From positions 55,112 through 119,111 of the forward strand of contig CADCNQ010000008.1 in the NCBI GenBank assembly GCA_902802815.1: 64,000 nt of DNA, written 5' to 3'. Positions 1-8,857 of the stretch are shown here, in pieces. The notes beneath the pieces are model-generated. The model saw nothing but the letters and a program-made list of their open reading frames with translations. It was not told where the DNA came from and searched no databases. Made by a program: the position numbers and the translations under genes. Position 1 is the first letter of the stretch, and every line of letters starts with the position of its first letter. This stretch comes from an uncultured Bacteroidales bacterium (GTDB lineage: Bacteria > Bacteroidota > Bacteroidia > Bacteroidales > Bacteroidaceae).

Positions 1-2472
1 TCCGTGGCGGTGTTTGTACTCATAAGTGTACTCTATTTCATGGTGCCGCTGAGGGACGGACTTGTGTTGGGCGGCCACGACCACACTGGAGGCGTGGGAG
101 CAGGAGCCGAGATGGAGCAGTATCGCAGGGAGCACCACGGTGAGAGGACAAGGTGGACGAACACGTTGTTCTCCGGTATGCCCACCTACCAGATGGCGCC
201 GTCGTACGACTCCACCGACACTCTGGCTACAGTGAAGAAGGTGTATATGCTGGGGCTGCCGGACGTGGCGGCATGGGTGTTCATTCTGCTGCTGGGATTC
301 TACATCATGATGCGCTGCTTCGATTTCCGCTGGTGGATGGCATCGCTGGGCGCTGTATTATGGGCTTTCTCAAGCTACTACTTCATCATCATCGGAGCCG
401 GACACATATGGAAGGTGCTGACGCTGGCATTTATCCCGCCCACGATAGGCGGTATGGCGCTCTGCTACAAGGGACGTTACGGATGGGGTGTCGTGGTGAC
501 AGCGCTCTTCATGGGGTTGCAGATACTCTCCAATCACGTGCAGATGTCCTACTACTTCGGTTTCGTGATGGCATCCATCGCTGTGGCATCGCTGCTGACC
601 GCTTTGCAGAAGAAAGAGGGGAGAGGTGTTGCGCTGACAGCTTGGGTGAAGGGCACGCTGTGCTTTGCCGCCGGTTGTGTGCTCGGTGTGGCGATGAATA
701 TATCCAATATCTACCACACGTGGGAATATTCCAAGGAGAGCATGCGCAGTAAGTCGGAACTGACACAGAAGACCAAGGACCCTGCCGACCAGACCTCCAG
801 CGGACTGGAGCGCAGCTACATAACGATGTGGAGTTACGGCATCGGCGAGACATGGACACTGCTCATCCCTAACGCCAAAGGAGGAGCCTCCGTGCCCCTG
901 AGCCGCAGTGAGACGGCAATGAAGGAGGCCAAGCAGGAATACAAACCCATATACCAGCAGCTGGGACAATACTGGGGAGAGCAGCCTGGTACGTCCGGCC
1001 CCGTATATGTGGGAGCCTTTGTCTGCATGCTCTTCATCGTGGGACTGCTTATAGTGAAGGGACCCATGCCGTGGTGCCTGTTGGTGGTGACAATGCTCTC
1101 CATTGCACTTTCATGGGGACGCAATATGATGGGATTCACCGACTTTTTCCTCGATTATTTTCCGATGTATGACAAGTTCCGCACGGTGGCATCGATACTC
1201 GTCATTGCGGAGTTCACCATTCCGATGCTGGCACTTCTGGGACTGCGTGCCCTCTTTGAGCACGGAGAGCGGCGTGAGATGTTCGACGTGAAGCCCGAAA
1301 AGGCTCTCTGGATAGCATTCGGGCTGACGGCGGGAGTGTGTGCGCTCTTCTATATGCTGCCCGATCTCTTCTTCGGACGTTATGTCTCCGAGCAGGAGTA
1401 TGCCGGTATCATGAGTCTGGCACAGCACGGATGGCCGTCGGCAGACATCATAGAGAATCTCAACGACATGCGTCGCGCTGTTTTCCGCGCCGATTGCCTG
1501 AGGAGTCTGGGTGTCATCGTAGCCGGTACGGTGCTGTTGTGGCTCACAATGAAGGGTAAACTGCAGGAAAAGTGGGGTGTGCTGCTTATCGCTGCGCTCT
1601 GTCTGGCCGATATGTGGGCTGTGAACAAACGCTATCTCAACGACGGGATGTTCCAAAGGAAATATAATGCAGCTGCGCTCTTCCCAAAGACAACGGGCGA
1701 CGAGATGATAATGGAAGACGAGGGACTCTATGACCGCACGCTCGACCTCACCTGCTCCACATTCAACAGCAACGATGCGAGCTACTGGCACAAGTCGATA
1801 GGTGGCTACCACGCTGCCAAACTGCGCCGCTATCAGGAGGTGATAGAAGAGCATCTGCACGGTGAAATTGCCGCTTTGCAGCGCGAAGTGCCTGCCACAG
1901 GAGGTAATCTCGGGGAGGTGAACGGCGACTCGATATTCCCTGTGCTCAATATGCTCAATATGCGCTATATCCTGTGGCCCGCCGCAGAGGGAGACAAGAT
2001 AGCCCTGAAGAATCCGTGGGCAATGGGCAACGCGTGGTACGTGAAGGAACTCAGGCGCGTGGACGGTGCCGATGAGGAGCTGGCCTCGCTCTCCAGGATT
2101 AATCTCCACAATGTGGCTGTGTCTCAGACGGAGGAAGGTAAGGGCGGCGAAGGCACTTGCACACTCGTCGGCTACGAGGCCAACCGCCTGCGCTACGAGG
2201 CAGAGAGCAATGAGGACGGTATCATCGTCTTCTCTGAGATTTACTATCCCGGATGGACGGCCACCGTTGACGGCAAGGAGACGGAAGTGATGCGTGTGAA
2301 CTACATACTCAGGGCTATACGTATACCGGCCGGAAGACACGAGGTGACGCTGACTTTCGATCCCAGAACGGTGAAGGTGACCGAGGCTGTGGCCTACGGA
2401 GCACTCGCCGTACTTATCATCATATTGATTGCAATGACAGGACGTGCTGTATGGAAGCGACGCCGCTCATAA
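1..2472 (+). CDS. YfhO-family polytopic membrane protein, 5' end outside window
   Basis: The reading frame is open to the left edge, so the true start lies outside; about 823 residues are visible. The first ~470 residues are a run of hydrophobic segments (for example around residues 85-105 and 110-130), followed by a soluble domain and a last membrane segment near residues 795-815. The C-terminal part carries a YPGW-TATVDGKE-type stretch that I associate with the YfhO family (PF09586), large GT-C-like membrane proteins linked to surface glycan or lipoteichoic-acid decoration. The substrate is unknown. It overlaps the following GT2 gene by 22 nt, so the two are probably translated together and work in the same envelope-glycan pathway. 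Confidence 0.8.
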   Translation, partial: SVAVFVLISVLYFMVPLRDGLVLGGHDHTGGVGAGAEMEQYRREHHGERTRWTNTLFSGMPTYQMAPSYDSTDTLATVKKVYMLGLPDVAAWVFILLLGFYIMMRCFDFRWWMASLGAVLWAFSSYYFIIIGAGHIWKVLTLAFIPPTIGGMALCYKGRYGWGVVVTALFMGLQILSNHVQMSYYFGFVMASIAVASLLTALQKKEGRGVALTAWVKGTLCFAAGCVLGVAMNISNIYHTWEYSKESMRSKSELTQKTKDPADQTSSGLERSYITMWSYGIGETWTLLIPNAKGGASVPLSRSETAMKEAKQEYKPIYQQLGQYWGEQPGTSGPVYVGAFVCMLFIVGLLIVKGPMPWCLLVVTMLSIALSWGRNMMGFTDFFLDYFPMYDKFRTVASILVIAEFTIPMLALLGLRALFEHGERREMFDVKPEKALWIAFGLTAGVCALFYMLPDLFFGRYVSEQEYAGIMSLAQHGWPSADIIENLNDMRRAVFRADCLRSLGVIVAGTVLLWLTMKGKLQEKWGVLLIAALCLADMWAVNKRYLNDGMFQRKYNAAALFPKTTGDEMIMEDEGLYDRTLDLTCSTFNSNDASYWHKSIGGYHAAKLRRYQEVIEEHLHGEIAALQREVPATGGNLGEVNGDSIFPVLNMLNMRYILWPAAEGDKIALKNPWAMGNAWYVKELRRVDGADEELASLSRINLHNVAVSQTEEGKGGEGTCTLVGYEANRLRYEAESNEDGIIVFSEIYYPGWTATVDGKETEVMRVNYILRAIRIPAGRHEVTLTFDPRTVKVTEAVAYGALAVLIIILIAMTGRAVWKRRRS

Positions 2473-3233
2473 GTGTCATCACCTGCACCTACAATGCGGA
2501 GGCAACGCTGGAGCGCACGCTGCTCAGTGTGACCGGGCAGACCTATCCATGTGTGGAGCACGTCATCGTGGACGGCTGCAGCGCGGACGGAACGTTCGCC
2601 CTCGTGCAGCGCTACGTGGAGAAGGGCCACCGTCAGCAGATACGCGTCATCAGGGAACCGGATGAGGGACTCTACGACGCGATGAACAAGGGCGTGCGCA
2701 GTGCGTCGGGCAACTACGTGGTGTTCCTCAATGCCGGCGATGCTTTTCACGAGGCGGAGACGCTGGAGAAAATTGCCCGTTGTCTGGATTGGGAGAAGGG
2801 CGATTTCCGCAGTACGGCAATAGCCTACGGTGAGACGGACCTTGTCGATGCAGAGGGGCGGTTTATCCGTCATCGCCGTCTGAAGGCTCCCGGGAGGCTC
2901 ACCTGGCGCTCGTTCCGTCAGGGGATGCTGGTGTGTCATCAGAGTTTTTATGTGCGGCGCGACCTGGCGCTGGCCATTCCCTATAATCTGCGCTATCGCT
3001 TTTCGGCGGATGTGGACTGGTGCATACGCCTGTTGAAATATGTTGAGAGGAGGAGACTCCAGGTGGTGAATACGCACGAGATACTCACCGACTACCTCTC
3101 CGAAGGTATGACCACAAAGAACCATCGCGCTTCGCTCCTGGAGCGCTGGCGTGTGATGCAGCATCATTACGGCTGGTGGCAGACGCTGGCTATGCACCTG
3201 TGGTTCGCCGTGCGTGCCGTCTTTTTACGATAA
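2451..3233 (+). CDS. Family 2 glycosyltransferase (GT-A fold)
   Basis: A 260-residue protein. The N-terminus has the classic GT2 opening SVITCTYNAEATLERTLLSV and the nucleotide-binding stretch HVIVDGCSADGT. An NAGD segment near residue 95 is the probable metal and sugar-nucleotide site, and SADVDWCIRLL near residue 185 fits the acceptor-side region. There are no membrane spans, so it is probably cytosolic or membrane-associated. The ATG at 2451 lies inside the end of the upstream YfhO-like gene. The 3' end overlaps the convergent GT4 gene by 9 nt. It probably adds a sugar to a lipid-linked surface glycan; donor and acceptor cannot be read from sequence. Confidence 0.88.
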   Translation: MEATPLISVITCTYNAEATLERTLLSVTGQTYPCVEHVIVDGCSADGTFALVQRYVEKGHRQQIRVIREPDEGLYDAMNKGVRSASGNYVVFLNAGDAFHEAETLEKIARCLDWEKGDFRSTAIAYGETDLVDAEGRFIRHRRLKAPGRLTWRSFRQGMLVCHQSFYVRRDLALAIPYNLRYRFSADVDWCIRLLKYVERRRLQVVNTHEILTDYLSEGMTTKNHRASLLERWRVMQHHYGWWQTLAMHLWFAVRAVFLR

Positions 3234-4337
3234 GTCTTTGAGGTAGAGCGACAGATGCTCCTGCGCAATTTTCTCCGGAGAGAAGAGCGTGAGAGCCGAG
3301 CGGGCAGCTGCAGAGCGGCACTCCGGATGGGAGAGAACGTGACTGATGCCGCGTGCCAGGTCGGCCGCGTTGCGGGGCTCGGCAAGGTAACCTGTTTCGA
3401 GATGCGCTATCATCTCCGGTATGCCGCCTACGCGGAAAGCTACGCAGGGTGTGCCGCAGGAGAGTGATTCGGCAATGGTGTTGGGCAGATTGTCCTCCAG
3501 CGAGGGAGTGACGAAGACGTCGGCGGCGGCATAGGCCAGCGGCATCCTCTCGGGAGGCAGGGAAAGACCTCCGCGACCGATGATGAGCGGTGTGACGGAG
3601 GGCAGTTGGCGCAAAGCTTCTTCCAGATAGCGAAGCCCCTTGCGCTCGTCGTTAATGTTCTGTGCGCAGAAGAGTACAATCCTGCCGTCCTTCGGCAGTG
3701 ACAACGCCTCGCGTGCCTCTGACATCGCTAAGGGATGGAAGAGGGAAGTGGGGATGCAGTTGTTGATGTGGGTCACCTGCGACAACGGCATTGCTTCCCG
3801 GGCCCGCCGGGTAATCCACTCGCTGCAGCCGATGAAATGTATCTGTCGGGAGGACAGCTGTTGCTGTATCGTCATGCGTCGGGCCTGCGACAGCGTGCGG
3901 TGGCGCATAGCATCCGAATGGTAGTGGCCGAATCCCATATAGGGCCATTCGTCGTGCAACGTCCAGAACACCTTTTTGCCCGATGAAACCATGCGTTTTA
4001 CCTGTTCTGCGGAGAGCATGCCCTGATTCACCCAGTGGAGATGTACGATGTCGGCTTCCTGATATTCGCGGGTGGAGAAGATGTCTATGCCGTCCGACAT
4101 AAGGTCGTATCCCCAGGTGTGTTTGAGGGAGGTGCGCAGCAGCCACATCAGACGCAGGCGCTCCTTTACTTTCGGCCACAGCGAACCCACGGCGCTGACA
4201 GCAGGGTCGGATGTCTGACGGTCGCGCACCAGCATCCGGGCCTCCACGCCGTTTGCGAGCAGTGCGTGCAGCAGACGGTTGGCGGCAATGGCACCGCCTC
4301 CTGTGCGTTCGCTGGTGGATATAAGGAGCACTTTCAC
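3225..4337 (-). CDS. Family 4 glycosyltransferase (GT-B fold)
   Basis: A 370-residue protein. The N-terminal half begins KVLLISTSERTGGGAIAANR, the glycine-rich acceptor-side loop of GT4 enzymes. The C-terminal half holds EDNLPNTIAESLSCGTPCVA, the E-x7-E donor-binding motif, followed by VGGIPEMI. The start is a GTG at 4337; no ATG sits at an equally good place. A TACTTTTG -7 box ends only a few bases upstream, so the mRNA may be nearly leaderless. It is the only minus-strand gene in the polysaccharide cluster and is convergent with the preceding GT2 gene. It is a retaining glycosyltransferase of unknown sugar specificity. Confidence 0.87.
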   Translation of the reverse strand: MKVLLISTSERTGGGAIAANRLLHALLANGVEARMLVRDRQTSDPAVSAVGSLWPKVKERLRLMWLLRTSLKHTWGYDLMSDGIDIFSTREYQEADIVHLHWVNQGMLSAEQVKRMVSSGKKVFWTLHDEWPYMGFGHYHSDAMRHRTLSQARRMTIQQQLSSRQIHFIGCSEWITRRAREAMPLSQVTHINNCIPTSLFHPLAMSEAREALSLPKDGRIVLFCAQNINDERKGLRYLEEALRQLPSVTPLIIGRGGLSLPPERMPLAYAAADVFVTPSLEDNLPNTIAESLSCGTPCVAFRVGGIPEMIAHLETGYLAEPRNAADLARGISHVLSHPECRSAAARSALTLFSPEKIAQEHLSLYLKDLS

Positions 4338-4341
4338 GATG

Positions 4342-4349
4342 CAAAAGTA
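4342..4349 (-). promoter_or_regulatory. -7 promoter box for the GT4 gene
   Basis: The minus strand reads TACTTTTG, matching the Bacteroidota -7 consensus TAnnTTTG. It ends only 5 nt before the GTG start of the GT4 gene, so transcription would begin at or next to the start codon. I see no good TTTG -33 box at the expected 19-21 nt distance. Confidence 0.5.
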
Positions 4350-4413
4350 ATAAAAAAATCACAAATAGACCATTTATGAGTCCAGGCAAGGGCTATCTAT
4401 CAACATTTTTTCA

Positions 4414-4421
4414 TACTTTTG
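4414..4421 (+). promoter_or_regulatory. -7 promoter box for the first acyltransferase gene
   Basis: TACTTTTG, matching TAnnTTTG, ends 13 nt before the ATG at 4435. The implied 5' leader is under ten bases. It is divergent to the GT4 -7 box about 65 nt away. This placement argues against the in-frame GTG at 4423 as the start codon. Confidence 0.5.
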
Positions 4422-4434
4422 TGTGCGTAAAGTC

Positions 4435-5520
4435 ATGGCGACAACAAAAAACAGGATAGAGTGGCTTGATGCCATGCGTGGTTTCACCATGGTGATGGTG
4501 GTGGCCTATCATGTGGGTCTGATTACCTTTGCCGAGAGTGCCCGTCAGTCGGCATCGATGTCCCTGCTGGTACTCTTCCGCATGCCGCTCTTCTTCTTTG
4601 TGAGCGGTTATCTGGCTTTCCGTCCGAAATTTGTATGGACAGCGGTGAGTACGGCCCGCCAGCTGTGGAAGAAGTTCCGCGTGCAACTGCTGCCCACGAT
4701 ACTTTTCATGTGTGCATATGCCGTGATACGCTGCAAGGAATTCCTGCCCGCAATGGAGCGTATGCTGCAGAGTCCGACGAAGGGCGGTTACTGGTTTACG
4801 CTGGCCCTGCTCTACATGTTCATCCTCTACTACGTCTTCGCCTTCATCGAGCAGCATTTCCGATGGAGGGAGCGCTCGTGGCACTGGGTGCCGATAACGC
4901 TTTTCTGGGTGGCGAGTGTGATACTATATGAGACGGCCTACATGCCCAAGGTGTTCTCCTATCCGAAAGACCCGTTCTGGAAGGTGTCGAGCCTCATTCA
5001 GGTGGTGTATTTCCTGCAGTTTTTCCTGATGGGCAACATTGTGCGGCGCTACTGGAAGACGGCCGAGAAGATATTCGACTCGAAGTGGTTTGTCCCGATG
5101 GTTGTCATTGTGGCATTCTTCTGCGCTTCCGACTATCTGCGCTGGCATAATCTGCGGCTGGTGTGGGCCAATCTGCCCCGCACGCTGGCGATGTATATGA
5201 CGATGCTGCTGTGTATGCTGTTTTTCCGCCGCTATCAGGACTCGTTCACCAGGGAGACGCGACTGGGTCGTGTGTTGCAGTATATAGGCACAAGGACGCT
5301 GGATATCTACTTGCTTCATTACATCTTCCTACCTCGCATTCCGGCTGTGGGTGAGTGGCTCAACACCAACAAACCGGATTTTGTCACGGGTACGACGCTC
5401 TGCGTGGCACTGGCTCTTGTGGTGATAGCCTTCTGCCTGATAACGAGCAGTCTGCTGAGAATAAGTCCACTGTTCCAGGAACATCTCTTCGGAGTGAAAG
5501 CACCCAGCGAAAAAACATGA
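4435..5520 (+). CDS. Acyltransferase family 3 membrane protein
   Basis: A 361-residue protein from the ATG at 4435. An in-frame GTG at 4423 lies directly behind the -7 box and is less likely. The N-terminus (NRIEWLDAMRGFTMVMVVAY, then LLVLFRMPLFFFVSGYLAF) matches the acyltransferase-3 family (PF01757): a conserved early Arg/Asp-rich turn, a His in the first helix (YHVG) and the FFFVSGY motif. About ten hydrophobic helices follow. Family members acetylate or otherwise acylate sugars of surface polysaccharides at the inner membrane. Its stop overlaps the start of a second acyltransferase (ATGA), so the two are translationally coupled. Confidence 0.88.
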   Translation: MATTKNRIEWLDAMRGFTMVMVVAYHVGLITFAESARQSASMSLLVLFRMPLFFFVSGYLAFRPKFVWTAVSTARQLWKKFRVQLLPTILFMCAYAVIRCKEFLPAMERMLQSPTKGGYWFTLALLYMFILYYVFAFIEQHFRWRERSWHWVPITLFWVASVILYETAYMPKVFSYPKDPFWKVSSLIQVVYFLQFFLMGNIVRRYWKTAEKIFDSKWFVPMVVIVAFFCASDYLRWHNLRLVWANLPRTLAMYMTMLLCMLFFRRYQDSFTRETRLGRVLQYIGTRTLDIYLLHYIFLPRIPAVGEWLNTNKPDFVTGTTLCVALALVVIAFCLITSSLLRISPLFQEHLFGVKAPSEKT

Positions 5521-6566
5521 AACAGCGCAACCATGCCTTCGACCTCCTCTGCGGCATCTGCATCGTACGCATGATGATGCTCCACGTGATGTCCTTCTGT
5601 CAGATGCAGGGGCAGGAGTGGTGGATGGATGTGATGCACTGGACGTATTTCTTCATGTCGTTCTTCTTCTTCAAGGCCGGCTATTTCAACAAGACGCTAC
5701 AGGGCGACACACGCACTTTCCTCGTGAAGAAGACCAAACAGCTCATCGTACCCTATGTTGTGTGGGGTATTCTGGGTGCTGTTGTGTATCTGAGTTTTGC
5801 GTGGTTGGTGCTGCCCTCCAACAATACGATGGTGAAGGCTGTCACGCCTGAGCATCTGTGGCTCACGAGCAGTTTCTTCGGCAACGGGCCGGTGTGGTTC
5901 CTCATGAGTTTCTTCATGGCCTACGTGGCGATGCATTTCATCAGCAAGGCCGACGAGTGGGCGATGCGTCGCAATCTGCGTGTGCGTCTGTCGTGGGTAG
6001 TGCTGATCTTCCCGTTTGTCAGCTACAAGCTCTGCGAGATGGGCAATCCACTGTGGCTCAGCCTCAATAATGTTTTCTGGGGCATCTTCCTCTTCCTCCT
6101 CGGCCGTCTGTGGCACGAGTGCCTCGACCAGTACGAGCGTCGTCCGATGATGGCTCTCTCGGTGGCTATGATTGCAGTCTTTGTGGTGCTCAATATCTGG
6201 GATATTGGAGAATACACCATGAGCGGCAATCTCTGGACGGGCTACTATCCCGCTACGCTGCTCAAGACGCTGTGTGCGCTGTGCGGCTTCTCCGGTTTCT
6301 TCCTTCTGCTGCCCACGCCGCGCGTGCCGGTCCTGGGATACATCGGAGAGCACTCGATGGTCTTCTTCGTGGCCCACTATCCTCTGCTCACCTTCTATCA
6401 GATGCTGCGCAGTTCCTTCGTCCGCACCCTTCGCGGCCACTGGGACGACATGATAATACTCACGCTGCTCACCTTCGTCTTCTGTTTCTGGATAGTGCCC
6501 TTTGTGGAGCGCATTCCCTGGCTCAGCGGACGTTTCAGGAGTATGCCGGAGAAAACGACCGCCTAA
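5517..6566 (+). CDS. Second acyltransferase family 3 membrane protein
   Basis: A 349-residue protein starting at the ATG in the ATGA overlap with the upstream acyltransferase. A longer upstream reading frame exists but would run through the preceding gene. The start MKQRNHAFDLLCGICIVRMM, the early HVMS segment and the YFFMSFFFFKAGYF stretch fit the acyltransferase-3 fold, with about ten membrane helices. The sequence is distinct from its neighbour, so this is probably not a recent tandem duplication. It is a likely O-acetyltransferase for a glycan made by this cluster. LicD follows 12 nt downstream. Confidence 0.85.
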   Translation: MKQRNHAFDLLCGICIVRMMMLHVMSFCQMQGQEWWMDVMHWTYFFMSFFFFKAGYFNKTLQGDTRTFLVKKTKQLIVPYVVWGILGAVVYLSFAWLVLPSNNTMVKAVTPEHLWLTSSFFGNGPVWFLMSFFMAYVAMHFISKADEWAMRRNLRVRLSWVVLIFPFVSYKLCEMGNPLWLSLNNVFWGIFLFLLGRLWHECLDQYERRPMMALSVAMIAVFVVLNIWDIGEYTMSGNLWTGYYPATLLKTLCALCGFSGFFLLLPTPRVPVLGYIGEHSMVFFVAHYPLLTFYQMLRSSFVRTLRGHWDDMIILTLLTFVFCFWIVPFVERIPWLSGRFRSMPEKTTA

Positions 6567-6578
6567 TACCCAACGACT

Positions 6579-7421
6579 ATGATAGGAGAATATACTGACG
6601 ACGAACTGCACCGCCTCCACGAGGTGCTCTACGAGATACTGGCGGAGATTATCCGCGTGTGCGAGGTGCTCAGAATACCGTATTTCATTCAGGGCGGCAC
6701 AGCCATCGGTGCCTTCTTCGAGCAGGCCATTCTGCCGTGGGACGACGACATCGACATCGGTATGACGCGTGAGAATTACGAGCGCTTCCTCCGCGAGGCT
6801 CCCGCTGTGCTCGACAAGGAGAAGTACTTCCTCCAGTGGCTCGGCACCGACCCCCGCACGCCCTTCTATTTTGCCAAGATGAGGCGCAACAACACTGTGT
6901 TCCTCGAGCACAACTACCGCCACCTGCCTATTCATCAGGGCATCTATATCGACATATTTCCCTTCGACAAGGTGCCCGACACCCAGTGGCTGCAGCGTGC
7001 GCAGCGCACTTTGGCCAACTTCTTCAACTGCTGTTTCATGGGTAAGGAGGTGTGGCAGTGGAAGCATTGCGGCCGCTGCGAGATAGACCGCCCCACCAAT
7101 CGCGGTTTCCTGCCCTGCCTTCTCCAGCGTATTGTGCAGACGCCGCTCTCCAAGCGTATGGTGTACGGTCTGCTGCGCTGGTCGCAGACGCTGTTCGGCG
7201 GTTTGCGCGGAGCCACGTTCTACAATATGGTGCTCATGCCCAGGGACCACATCGCCGTGGAGGCCATTGAGCATCCGGAGCGCCGTACCTTCGGTCCTCT
7301 CACCGTGTGGGCGCCCAGCGACCTCGAGACCTACCTGCGCCGCCACTACCGCAATCTGCGCCGCGTGATTCCCAAGGAGGAGCAGCAAAACCACCGTCCC
7401 GATGTCTTGAAATTCGAATGA
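6579..7421 (+). CDS. LicD-family phosphotransferase
   Basis: A 280-residue protein. The LicD core (PF04991) is clear: PYFIQGGTAIGAFFEQ followed by LPWDDDIDIGM near residues 50-65, the acidic metal-binding signature of this nucleotidyltransferase-fold family. HQGIYIDIFPFDKVPD follows near residue 120. LicD proteins transfer phosphocholine or a similar phospho-substituent to surface glycans; which one is used here is unknown, and no choline-uptake or activation genes are in the window. Its stop overlaps the ATG of the flippase gene, placing it in the same transcript as the acyltransferases upstream and the flippase and GT2 downstream. Confidence 0.87.
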   Translation: MIGEYTDDELHRLHEVLYEILAEIIRVCEVLRIPYFIQGGTAIGAFFEQAILPWDDDIDIGMTRENYERFLREAPAVLDKEKYFLQWLGTDPRTPFYFAKMRRNNTVFLEHNYRHLPIHQGIYIDIFPFDKVPDTQWLQRAQRTLANFFNCCFMGKEVWQWKHCGRCEIDRPTNRGFLPCLLQRIVQTPLSKRMVYGLLRWSQTLFGGLRGATFYNMVLMPRDHIAVEAIEHPERRTFGPLTVWAPSDLETYLRRHYRNLRRVIPKEEQQNHRPDVLKFE

Positions 7422-8857
7422 TGCAGGAGCAGGACCTCAAGGAGCGCACCTCGCGGGCATTGGCCTGGAGCGGAGTGAACAGCGGTATGACGCAGCTGCT
7501 CAATCTCGTCATCGGCATCTTCCTCGCCCGTCTGCTGTCTCCCGGCGACTACGGTATCGTGGGCGTGCTGGCCATCTTCTCGGCTCTTGCCGGCAATCTG
7601 CAGGACGTGGGTTTCACGCAGAGCCTTATCAATCTCAGGAGCCCTGAGAACCGCGACTACAACAGCGTCTTCTGGTTTTCCGCTGTCACGAGCCTCTGCC
7701 TCTACGCGCTGCTTTTTCTCTCTGCGCCCCTCATTGCCGCTTTCTACCACGAGGAACTTCTCGTGGAGCTCTCCCGTGTGCTTTTCCTCGGTTTCTTCAT
7801 CGCCTCGCTGAGCATCCCATCGGGTGCGTGGCTGAAGAAGAACCTGCGCAACCGCGAGATGGCGGAAATCGGTCTCACGGCCCTCGTCCTCTCCGGCATC
7901 ACAGGCATCGCTGTGGCTGTCATGGGCGGGCGCCACTGGGCTCTCGTGGCTCAGCAGCTCACCTATATCGGCATCACCACCGTCGGCCGTTTCATCGCCT
8001 GTCCCTGGCGTCCGTCGCTGTCGTGGGAGTTCGCTCCCGTGCGGGGTATGATGCGTTTCGGCGTGAACATCTTCCTCACGAATGTCGTCAACACCCTCTC
8101 GCAAAATCTTCTCACCGTCGTCTTCGGCCATTATCTCTCGAAGGCCGCCACGGGATTCTACACGCGTGCCAACATGTGGAACAATATGGGCCACCAGCTT
8201 GTGAGCAACACCACCAACCAACTGGCGCAGACGGTCTTCGTCGAGGTGCGCGAGGAGCGCGAACGCGAGGTGCGTGTGTGGCGCAAAATGCTTCGCTTCA
8301 CGGCCTTCCTCTCCATGCCGGCCATGCTGGGTCTCTCGCTCATCAGCGACGAAGTTACCGCCATCCTCGGTCCCCAGTGGGCCGAGTCGGCTCCCCTGCT
8401 GCGCGTGCTTGCTGTCAGCGGTGCCTTCATGCCCGTCTATACGCTCTACCAGAGTATGCTGATATCCCACGGCCGGGGTCGTGCCTACATGCTTCTCGGG
8501 GTGGGGCAGGTGGTGTGTCTGCTGGCCGCGGCTCTGCTCCTTGCACGCGAGGGTGTGTACGTCATGGTGGTGGCCTATTCCGTGTTGCAGATATTGTATC
8601 TCATCCCCTGGCAGATGGTCACGGGGCGCGTGTGCGATGTGCGTGCCGGTATGGTGGTGCGCGACATTCTGCCCTATCTTCTTTCCGCCGCTGCGGTGAT
8701 GATGCTCACCTGGGCGCTGACGAGTCCCTTCGAGGGTATTCCGTTCTGGCTGATGCTCCTTGTGCGCATACCGCTTGCCGCCGTTCTCTATGCCGTGCTG
8801 ATGTGGGTGCGCCGCGATGATATGATGACGGAGATAATGCGTTTTGTGAGACGATGA
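7418..8857 (+). CDS. Wzx-like lipopolysaccharide/oligosaccharide flippase
   Basis: A 479-residue protein from the ATG at 7418, which overlaps the licD stop; an adjacent ATG at 7421 is equally possible. The N-terminus (RTSRALAWSGVNSGMTQLLN, then LLSPGDYGIVGVLAIFSALA) is typical of WzxC/MOP-superfamily polysaccharide exporters. About 12-14 hydrophobic helices run through the protein, with a conserved loop near residue 265 (FYTRANMWNNMGHQLV). It should flip lipid-linked repeat units across the inner membrane. It sits between licD and a GT2 gene with overlaps at both ends, as expected for a glycan assembly operon. Confidence 0.87.
   Translation: MMQEQDLKERTSRALAWSGVNSGMTQLLNLVIGIFLARLLSPGDYGIVGVLAIFSALAGNLQDVGFTQSLINLRSPENRDYNSVFWFSAVTSLCLYALLFLSAPLIAAFYHEELLVELSRVLFLGFFIASLSIPSGAWLKKNLRNREMAEIGLTALVLSGITGIAVAVMGGRHWALVAQQLTYIGITTVGRFIACPWRPSLSWEFAPVRGMMRFGVNIFLTNVVNTLSQNLLTVVFGHYLSKAATGFYTRANMWNNMGHQLVSNTTNQLAQTVFVEVREEREREVRVWRKMLRFTAFLSMPAMLGLSLISDEVTAILGPQWAESAPLLRVLAVSGAFMPVYTLYQSMLISHGRGRAYMLLGVGQVVCLLAAALLLAREGVYVMVVAYSVLQILYLIPWQMVTGRVCDVRAGMVVRDILPYLLSAAAVMMLTWALTSPFEGIPFWLMLLVRIPLAAVLYAVLMWVRRDDMMTEIMRFVRR

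Noticed and set aside
4423..4434. In-frame GTG as start of the first acyltransferase
   Set aside because: It falls immediately behind the -7 box, before the expected transcription start; the ATG at 4435 fits better.
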